DNA of 64,000 nucleotides from Faecalispora jeddahensis (GTDB lineage: Bacteria; Bacillota; Clostridia; Oscillospirales; Acutalibacteraceae): contig NZ_CBYL010000004.1 of NCBI RefSeq assembly GCF_000577335.1, forward strand, positions 62,001 through 126,000. Reading direction: 5' to 3'. The notes beneath the pieces are model-generated. The model worked only from the letters and a program-made list of their open reading frames with translations. It searched no databases and was not told where the DNA came from. Within the stretch, counting starts at the first letter, position 1. Every line of letters begins with the position of its first letter. Shown piece after piece: positions 58,768 through 64,000 of this stretch. The position numbers and the translations under genes are program-made.

Positions 58768-59457
58768 TTAACAGACAAAAAGCGGTGCAAACCCGAGATA
58801 ATCACAGGAAATAAGGTGTAGCTCAATTCCCTGATACTCCCCTGTCACGGCTCTGCGGGATGCCTGTGTGCCGTGAATATGCCCAAAATAACATTTCCGG
58901 ATTCCCCGGCTGATCAGAACCTCTAAAATCTCTTTGCAGACCATCCCGTCATATACGGGGGGATAATGTAAAAACACAATGGGCCTGAGGCCCTGCGCCA
59001 CCGCATGATCGATGGAGGCGTTCAGACGGCCCGCCTCGCGGTTGACGATCTTGATATCCTCATCACTGGCCGCATTATACAGCCAGCCGCGCGTACCGCA
59101 TACCCCAAACTGCCCGACGGGATAAGAATCATTGTGCACGATTTGCAGCGAATCAAAGCCCTTTGCGGCAAGATACGTATCGATTTTGCTTCTGGTGCTC
59201 CACCAGTAGTCATGATTGCCCTTCAGGAGCAGCTTTTTCCCCGGCAGAGAATGCAAAAATGCAAAATCCTTTTCGGTTTCTTCCAGCTTCATCGCCCAAG
59301 AGATATCCCCGGCGATCACCACCGTATCCTCCGGCCGCACGATACTGCGCCAGTTTTTCTCCAGCCTTTCCACATAATTGTGCCAGCCCTCAAACACATC
59401 CATGGGCTTATTGGCGCCAAGGGAAAGGTGCAGATCGGCAATCGCATACAACGCCAT
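58768..59457 (-). CDS. Calcineurin-like metallophosphoesterase
   Basis: 229 residues. The five phosphoesterase motifs are complete: DLHLS, GDISWAM, GNHDYWW, FLHYPPVYDG and GHIHGTQ, which bind two metal ions. This group (Firmicutes YkuE-related cytosolic enzymes) has no signal peptide or membrane anchor here. The substrate is unknown. It begins 22 bases after thrC, so they share a transcript, but no functional link is evident. Confidence 0.85.
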   Translation of the reverse strand: MALYAIADLHLSLGANKPMDVFEGWHNYVERLEKNWRSIVRPEDTVVIAGDISWAMKLEETEKDFAFLHSLPGKKLLLKGNHDYWWSTRSKIDTYLAAKGFDSLQIVHNDSYPVGQFGVCGTRGWLYNAASDEDIKIVNREAGRLNASIDHAVAQGLRPIVFLHYPPVYDGMVCKEILEVLISRGIRKCYFGHIHGTQASRRAVTGEYQGIELHLISCDYLGFAPLFVC

Positions 59458-59479
59458 GTGCTACCTCATTTCTATCTGT

Positions 59480-60994
59480 TCAGGCTTTGGGGGCTTCTAG
59501 CCCAGCCATCTGCAGTACCGCCTGGGGCATTTGCGCAATCTCGCAGCAATTCTGGAAGCGAACGGTCTTTTCCTGAAGCTGCGCGATCGGCGCGGGCGCT
59601 GTGGTGCCGGTCAGAGAAGAAAGCTGCCCGATTTTTGCGAAGTCGTCGGCTTCCTGCTTCTCATCGGGTGCGACGGCCTCGAGCACGCTGTCCGCGAACT
59701 TATACGGGCTTGCGGTCGAAACGATCACCGTAGGAGTCTTCTCATCGCCGGTTGCTTTCACGTACTGCTCATAGACAGCCTCAGCCACCGCCGTATGGGG
59801 GTCGCAAAGATAGTTCTTGCTCTGGAACATTTCATGGATTGTTTGCTTCGTCTGAGCATCATCGCAGAAGCCCGGGAAGAACAAATCCTTCAAAGTTGCG
59901 GCCAGTTCAGCCCCAACCTCGTATTTACCTGTGGTGCTGAGCTCTTTCATCCAGCCGGACACCTGTTCGGAATTGCCGCCGGTCAGATCAAACAGCAGGC
60001 GCTCCAGATTGCTGGATACCAGAATATCCATCGAGGGGGAAATCGTCGTATAGAATTTGCGGTTGCGGTCATAGATGCCGGTGCTCAAAAATTCCGTCAG
60101 CACATTATTGGAGTTTGACGCACAAATCAGCTTTCCAATCGGCAGACCCATTTTTTTCGCATAATAGGCAGCCAGAATATTGCCGAAGTTGCCGGTGGGC
60201 ACCACGACATTCAGGGGCTGTCCCAGTTCGAGCATCCCCTGCTCGGCCGCGTCGCAGTAGGCCGAGAAATAATAAACGATCTGCGGCAGCAGGCGTCCCC
60301 AGTTGATGGAGTTCGCGCTGGAGAACAGCATGCCGTTTTCATCGAGCTCTTTGCGGATTTCCGGATTTGTAAAAATGCGCTTCACGCCGGTCTGGGCATC
60401 ATCAAAGTTGCCCTCAATGGCGCAAACGGCAACATTTTCGCCCTCCTGCGTGTTCATCTGGCGCTGCTGCATGGCACTGACGCCTTTATCCGGATAAAAT
60501 ACCAGGATCTTGGTACCGGGAACATCGCGGAAGCCCTCCAGCGCCGCCTTGCCCGTATCACCGGAGGTGGCAACCAGAATCACAGCCGTTTTATCGCAGT
60601 TTGTCTTTTTCAAAGATCTGGTCAGCAAATGCGGCAAAAGCTGCAAAGCCATATCTTTAAAGGCGCAGGTTGGCCCGTGCCACAGCTCCAGAAAAGCCTC
60701 GTTGCTTTCCGGAATGCGGTGAAGCGACGCCGCGCCGCCGGGAAATTTTTGTTCGGAATAGGCACTCTCTACGCATTCACGGATTTCCTCCGCAGAAAAC
60801 TCCGGCAGAAAATCGGCCAAAATGCGAGCGGCCCGCTCGGTGTAGCTGCTTTTGCTGAGCACCTTTAAATCGTCTGCGGTATAAGCCGGAAGGCTTTCCG
60901 GAACAAACAGTCCCCCGTCCGCCGAAATCCCCTGTACGATCGCCTGAGCGGCGGAAAGTGACTCTGCTTTGTTTCTGGTGCATTTATACTGCAA
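59480..60994 (-). CDS. thrC: Threonine synthase
   Basis: 504 residues, the longer (E. coli/yeast-type) threonine synthase. The PLP lysine is in HGPTCAFKDMALQLLP, and the phosphate-binding glycine loop is in VATSGDTGKAALEGF. It converts O-phosphohomoserine to threonine, using the aspartate semialdehyde made by asd. It starts with TTG 7 bases after GGGGGA. A consensus promoter lies just upstream. Homoserine kinase/dehydrogenase genes are not in the window. Confidence 0.95.
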   Translation of the reverse strand: MQYKCTRNKAESLSAAQAIVQGISADGGLFVPESLPAYTADDLKVLSKSSYTERAARILADFLPEFSAEEIRECVESAYSEQKFPGGAASLHRIPESNEAFLELWHGPTCAFKDMALQLLPHLLTRSLKKTNCDKTAVILVATSGDTGKAALEGFRDVPGTKILVFYPDKGVSAMQQRQMNTQEGENVAVCAIEGNFDDAQTGVKRIFTNPEIRKELDENGMLFSSANSINWGRLLPQIVYYFSAYCDAAEQGMLELGQPLNVVVPTGNFGNILAAYYAKKMGLPIGKLICASNSNNVLTEFLSTGIYDRNRKFYTTISPSMDILVSSNLERLLFDLTGGNSEQVSGWMKELSTTGKYEVGAELAATLKDLFFPGFCDDAQTKQTIHEMFQSKNYLCDPHTAVAEAVYEQYVKATGDEKTPTVIVSTASPYKFADSVLEAVAPDEKQEADDFAKIGQLSSLTGTTAPAPIAQLQEKTVRFQNCCEIAQMPQAVLQMAGLEAPKA

Positions 60995-61028
60995 GGTGAA
61001 TTCCCCCTTTTCGTACGTTCCTTGCCTT

Positions 61029-61057
61029 ATTTTATAATAAATTGTTCAGCGTGTCAA
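61029..61057 (-). promoter_or_regulatory. Sigma-A promoter of thrC
   Basis: On the minus strand TTGACA (61057-61052), 17 bases, TAAAAT (61034-61029). Confidence 0.75.
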
Positions 61058-61105
61058 AGAATTCCGAGAATTTGAGAACAGCAGCGGCACAGAATTTCAT
61101 TTCAG

Positions 61106-61154
61106 AAAAAAGCCTCTCTTTTCCATACAAAAATCTATGGACCAAAGAGGGTTT
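61106..61154 (-). terminator. Terminator of the rplS-lepB-rbgA-rnhB-yraN unit
   Basis: On the minus strand CCCTCTTT...CCATA pairs with TATGG...AAGAGAGG (short internal loop), followed by six T after one C. Confidence 0.75.
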
Positions 61155-61164
61155 TCTCGTATTT

Positions 61165-61536
61165 TTATGCAAAGCAGCCTTCTGCGTCAAAGGCGTTTTC
61201 AAAATACTCAGTCAAAACGACCTGTTCCGCTTCATCTGTGCGCACCACGGCAACATCAAATCGCGGCTGCAGCCCGGAATCATGTTCCGAAAGGTACTGC
61301 GAGGCGGTCAGAATCAGCTTTCGCCGTTTTGACGCGGTCACAGCTTCCTGCGGAACGCCGAAACAGCGCTTTCCGCGGGTTTTGACCTCTACAAAGACCA
61401 GATAACCGCCGTCCTGCGCAATGATGTCGATCTCGCCAAAGCGGGAGTGATAATTGCGGCACAGAATCCGGCAGCCGCGCTGCTCCAACAAATCCGCAAC
61501 ATACGTCTCGCCTGTTTTTCCGGAGTGATTATCCAA
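61165..61536 (-). CDS. YraN/UPF0102-family nuclease-like protein
   Basis: 123 residues. The restriction-endonuclease-like core is visible: Glu in GKTGETYVADLL, then FGEIDIIAQDGGYLVFVEVKTR, which carries the Asp and the ExK catalytic motif. Homologues are thought to be involved in DNA recombination or repair, but the activity is not well known. It overlaps rnhB by 8 bases, the usual rnhB-yraN pairing, and is the last gene of this operon. Confidence 0.9.
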   Translation of the reverse strand: MDNHSGKTGETYVADLLEQRGCRILCRNYHSRFGEIDIIAQDGGYLVFVEVKTRGKRCFGVPQEAVTASKRRKLILTASQYLSEHDSGLQPRFDVAVVRTDEAEQVVLTEYFENAFDAEGCFA

Positions 61537-62146
61537 CGAAACCCTCTCCCAGAATTTTTTTCAAAAAGCTTCTTCGATGCACGGGACAAGGGCCATGTTT
61601 CAGCAGAAGCTCTCTGTGCAGCGCGGTGCCATACCCTTTATGCTTTTGAAACTGATATTCCGGATACAGCTTATCAATCTCGGTCATCAGCCGGTCACGG
61701 CTGACCTTGGCCAGAATCGAAGCCGCGGCAATACTCGCGCTCTGCGCGTCGCCCTTGATGATCAAAGTAGTGGGCACCGGCAGATGCGGGTCGCGGTTGC
61801 CGTCCACCAAAGCGCAGTCCGAGGGAACCGACAAGCCGGAAAAGGCGCGGTTCATCGCAAGAAAGGTCGCCTGCAAAATATTGATGCTGTCGATCTCCTG
61901 CTCCGTGGCAAATGCAATGGAATACGAAACCGCCTGCTGCTGAATCTGGTCAAAGAGAAGCTCTCTCTTTTTTTCACTGAGCTTTTTGGAATCGTTCAGG
62001 CCCTCTATTTCGCAGTGCTGCGGCAAAATCACCGCGGCGGCGAATACCGGGCCGGCCAAGGGCCCCCGGCCTGCCTCGTCAATACCGCAAACAGCCGAAA
62101 AGCCCTGCTTCTGCACGCTGCATTCATAGGCATACCAATCCATCAT
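61529..62146 (-). CDS. rnhB: Ribonuclease HII
   Basis: 205 residues. The catalytic acidic residues lie in CGIDEAGRGPLAGPV (Asp-Glu), the central VDGNRDPHLP and the later ASILAKVSRDRLM. It removes ribonucleotides from DNA and RNA from RNA-DNA hybrids. The start overlaps the rbgA stop (ATGA); of two adjacent ATGs either is possible. Position between rbgA and yraN is conserved in many bacteria. Confidence 0.96.
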   Translation of the reverse strand: MMDWYAYECSVQKQGFSAVCGIDEAGRGPLAGPVFAAAVILPQHCEIEGLNDSKKLSEKKRELLFDQIQQQAVSYSIAFATEQEIDSINILQATFLAMNRAFSGLSVPSDCALVDGNRDPHLPVPTTLIIKGDAQSASIAAASILAKVSRDRLMTEIDKLYPEYQFQKHKGYGTALHRELLLKHGPCPVHRRSFLKKILGEGFVG

Positions 62147-63012
62147 TTCTGCACCTGCTCCAGCGTGACGCGTCCAAGCTTCGCACCGCGGAATTCATCC
62201 AGCACGGTAATCGCGGCGCGCTCGGTATCTACTTCCCCGCCGGAAATCAGCATGCCGCGTTTTTTGGCGATCAGCGCAAGCACCTCGTGGCCTTTCATTC
62301 CGGTGAAATCCACATCCTGAAGCTTATACCGCTCTTTCAGCGGCGCCGGGTAGGACACGCACAGAACCTCCAGCAGACGGGCGGCCAGATGCTCGGTATC
62401 CACCACGTCGTCCTTCACCGCACCGGTAAAGGCCAGACGCTCCCCCACCAGGGGGTCTTCAAACTTGGGCCAGAGAACACCGGGAGTATCCAGAAGCTCA
62501 AAACCGCCGCCCAGCGTAAACCACTGGTTGTTGCGGGTAACGCCGGGCCTGTCCTCCACATTGGCTTTCCCTCCGTGAGAAAGCTTATTGATAAACGAGG
62601 ATTTGCCCACGTTCGGCACACCCACCACCATCACGCGGACGGGGCGGCCCACCATGCCCTTTGCTCTCCACGCCGCGATGCGGTCAGAAAGAACATCGCG
62701 CACCAGCGGGAAAAAGGCTTTCAGATTTTTGCCCGAGCGGCTATCCAGCGCAACGGCGGAAATCCCCTGCGACTGGTAGAAGCGGATCCAGCGCTCGGTC
62801 TGCGCAGGATCCGCCAAATCGGACTTATTCATTAAAATGACCCGCGGCTTATTCTGGATCAGGCTGTCCAACACAGGATTTCTGCTGCTGACCGGAACGC
62901 GGGCGTCGATCATCTCCGCCGCAATATCCACCAGCTTGAGGCTTTTTTCAATTTGTCGCTTTGTCCGGGTCATATGCCCCGGATACCAATGAACCGATTG
63001 TGGCTCGCTCAT
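62143..63012 (-). CDS. rbgA: Ribosome biogenesis GTPase RbgA (YlqF)
   Basis: 289 residues, a circularly permuted GTPase: the G4 motif NKSDLA comes first (about residue 62), then G1 GVPNVGKSSFINKL and G3 DTPGVLWP. The N-terminus YPGHMTRTKRQIE contains the family's conserved histidine-bearing segment, and a helical C-terminal domain follows. RbgA acts in late 50S assembly. Its start overlaps the lepB stop (ATGA). Confidence 0.96.
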   Translation of the reverse strand: MSEPQSVHWYPGHMTRTKRQIEKSLKLVDIAAEMIDARVPVSSRNPVLDSLIQNKPRVILMNKSDLADPAQTERWIRFYQSQGISAVALDSRSGKNLKAFFPLVRDVLSDRIAAWRAKGMVGRPVRVMVVGVPNVGKSSFINKLSHGGKANVEDRPGVTRNNQWFTLGGGFELLDTPGVLWPKFEDPLVGERLAFTGAVKDDVVDTEHLAARLLEVLCVSYPAPLKERYKLQDVDFTGMKGHEVLALIAKKRGMLISGGEVDTERAAITVLDEFRGAKLGRVTLEQVQK

Positions 63013-63650
63013 GATCCAATCCTTCCAAACCGGGAAACCGGGAACAAAACCAATTCCGCTTTCCCTAAAATATATCGTTCATCCACCATGCCGACCGCCT
63101 CAAAGCGGCTGTCTTCCGAAACCTCGCGGTTGTCACCGAGAACAAAGATATGCCCGGCAGGAACTGTCTGCGGGAATTGCAGCAGCGATTCCGACGTCAT
63201 CGGCTCGTGCGTGATTCCGTTTTCAATATAGGTAGATTCATCCAGCTCTTTTCCGTCCACAGAAACCGTACCGGTAATGTAGTCAATATCCACTGTCTGC
63301 CCCGGCAGCGCGATCACGCGCTTGACGATCGGCTTTGTCAGGCCGATGGTACGCTTCAGCACAACCACATCGCCCTGCTTCGGCTGATAAAAATAGCTGG
63401 AGACCACAATTCTGTCTCCACTATAAAGATTCGGCAGCATAGAGGTACCGTCCACCGTTACCACACGGAACAAAAAGGTAAACAGAATGACTACGGCGAC
63501 CAGCGCCATGACCAGAGAATCCACCCATTCAAAACAGCTTACGGTAAACGCACTGGGATGAGGAGACGGATCATTCGGGTCCAAATCATTCTGCTGCAGC
63601 TCTGATTCCGGTGCGGCCTGCACCAATGGGTTCTTTTCTTCCTCTTGCAA
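63009..63650 (-). CDS. lepB: Signal peptidase I
   Basis: 213 residues from the proposed TTG start, 10 bases after AGGAGG (63666-63661, minus strand). A longer in-frame reading from a TTG at 63692 would begin inside the rplS terminator and is unlikely. An acidic cytoplasmic N-terminus (1-40) is followed by one membrane helix (about 45-65). The catalytic serine is in VDGTSMLPNLYSGDR, the lysine in KPIVKRVIALPGQ, and the GDNREVSEDSR box is present. It cleaves signal peptides of secreted proteins at the outer face of the membrane. Confidence 0.94.
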   Translation of the reverse strand: MQEEEKNPLVQAAPESELQQNDLDPNDPSPHPSAFTVSCFEWVDSLVMALVAVVILFTFLFRVVTVDGTSMLPNLYSGDRIVVSSYFYQPKQGDVVVLKRTIGLTKPIVKRVIALPGQTVDIDYITGTVSVDGKELDESTYIENGITHEPMTSESLLQFPQTVPAGHIFVLGDNREVSEDSRFEAVGMVDERYILGKAELVLFPVSRFGRIGS

Positions 63651-63679
63651 CGGACGAGCGCCTCCTTTTCGCGAATAGC

Positions 63680-63705
63680 AAAAAAGGGACAATCAATGTC
63701 CCTTT
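63680..63705 (-). terminator. Terminator downstream of rplS
   Basis: On the minus strand AAAGGGACA-ttga-TTGTCCCTTT followed by further T. It lies between rplS and lepB, so lepB-rbgA-rnhB-yraN is read through from rplS only in part. Confidence 0.8.
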
Positions 63706-63781
63706 CTAGCCGTTGAAAGCTGTGTGGAACCTCCCCCCACAGCCTTTTGAAATCCAAATATAATGGGAGTGGTTCGCCCGA

Positions 63782-64000
63782 TTAGCGAATCTGCTCCTTC
63801 ACCTTGGCAGCCTTACCAACTCTGTCACGCAGATAGTACAGCTTCGCACGGCGTACACGGCCCTTGCGCACAATGGCAACATCCTTCACGTTGGGGGAAT
63901 GGATCGGGAAAACTCTCTCCACGCCTACGCCATAGGATACACGTCTGACAGTAAAGGTTTCGGTAATGCCGCTGCCTTTACGGGCGATTACGGTGCCCTC
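63782..64000 (-). CDS. rplS: 50S ribosomal protein L19 (5' end outside window)
   Basis: The last 72 codons of L19 are present. The segments [39 protein letters not shown] and [14 protein letters not shown] are strongly conserved in bacterial L19, which lies at the 30S-50S interface. The frame is open at the right edge, so about 40 N-terminal residues are outside. Followed by an intrinsic terminator and lepB, the usual trmD-rplS-lepB-rbgA order. Confidence 0.96.
   Translation of the reverse strand, partial: EGTVIARKGSGITETFTVRRVSYGVGVERVFPIHSPNVKDVAIVRKGRVRRAKLYYLRDRVGKAAKVKEQIR

Overview
This 64-kb window is a stretch of chromosome from an endospore-forming member of the Clostridia, most likely an Oscillospirales/Ruminococcaceae-type organism. 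The evidence is its sporulation genes (sipL-like, spoIVA, a spoIVFA/spoIVFB-like pair, spoIIM, cwlD, a spore photoproduct lyase), the clostridial SCIFF ranthipeptide with its maturase, an electron-bifurcating NfnAB-type transhydrogenase, a tyrosine T-box and a lysine riboswitch. Coding density is high and gene order is largely that of low-GC Gram-positives. I see no prophage, insertion sequence, CRISPR array or rRNA operon.

Left part (1-31 kb, mostly + strand): the end of a nitrate/sulfonate/thiamine-precursor-type ABC transporter; tandem GC-rich hairpin repeats; sipL-spoIVA; a convergent nitroreductase; nfnA-nfnB; a membrane M23/M50 peptidase pair; an unexplained tandem structured repeat; two M16 peptidases; lgt; folD; then the conserved block dxs-tlyA-nadK-argR-recN; T-box-tyrS; yfhO. 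On the - strand follow splB and the lysine-pathway operon asd-dapA-dapB-ACT protein, controlled by a lysine riboswitch.

Middle (31-45.7 kb): queA-tgt-yajC, a small membrane protein whose ribosome-binding site lies in a hairpin, the SCIFF precursor (49 residues, six Cys) and its SPASM radical SAM maturase, proC, spoIIM with a near-perfect sigma-E promoter, xerD, a YesL-like membrane protein, an SseB-like and a YciI-like protein. On the - strand come a second Xer-type recombinase, a DUF6873-type protein and a MacA/MacB-like exporter pair with no ATPase gene.

Right part (45.7-64 kb, - strand): radA, cwlD, a five-tRNA cluster (Val-Asp-Phe-Gly-Cys), hslO, a methyltransferase, a YerC-type repressor, lysA, the protein-quality-control block tig-clpP-clpX-lon-engB, thrC with a phosphoesterase, and the ribosome/secretion block rplS-lepB-rbgA-rnhB-yraN, cut by the right edge.

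Several genes start with TTG or GTG (tlyA, nadK, yesL-like, splB, cwlD, engB, thrC, lepB); starts were chosen from Shine-Dalgarno spacing and family N-termini. The least explained sequences are the transcribed-looking tandem structured repeat at 10.36-10.64 kb, a 50-bp perfect palindrome at 8.54 kb, and the hairpin covering the ribosome-binding site at 33.6 kb.
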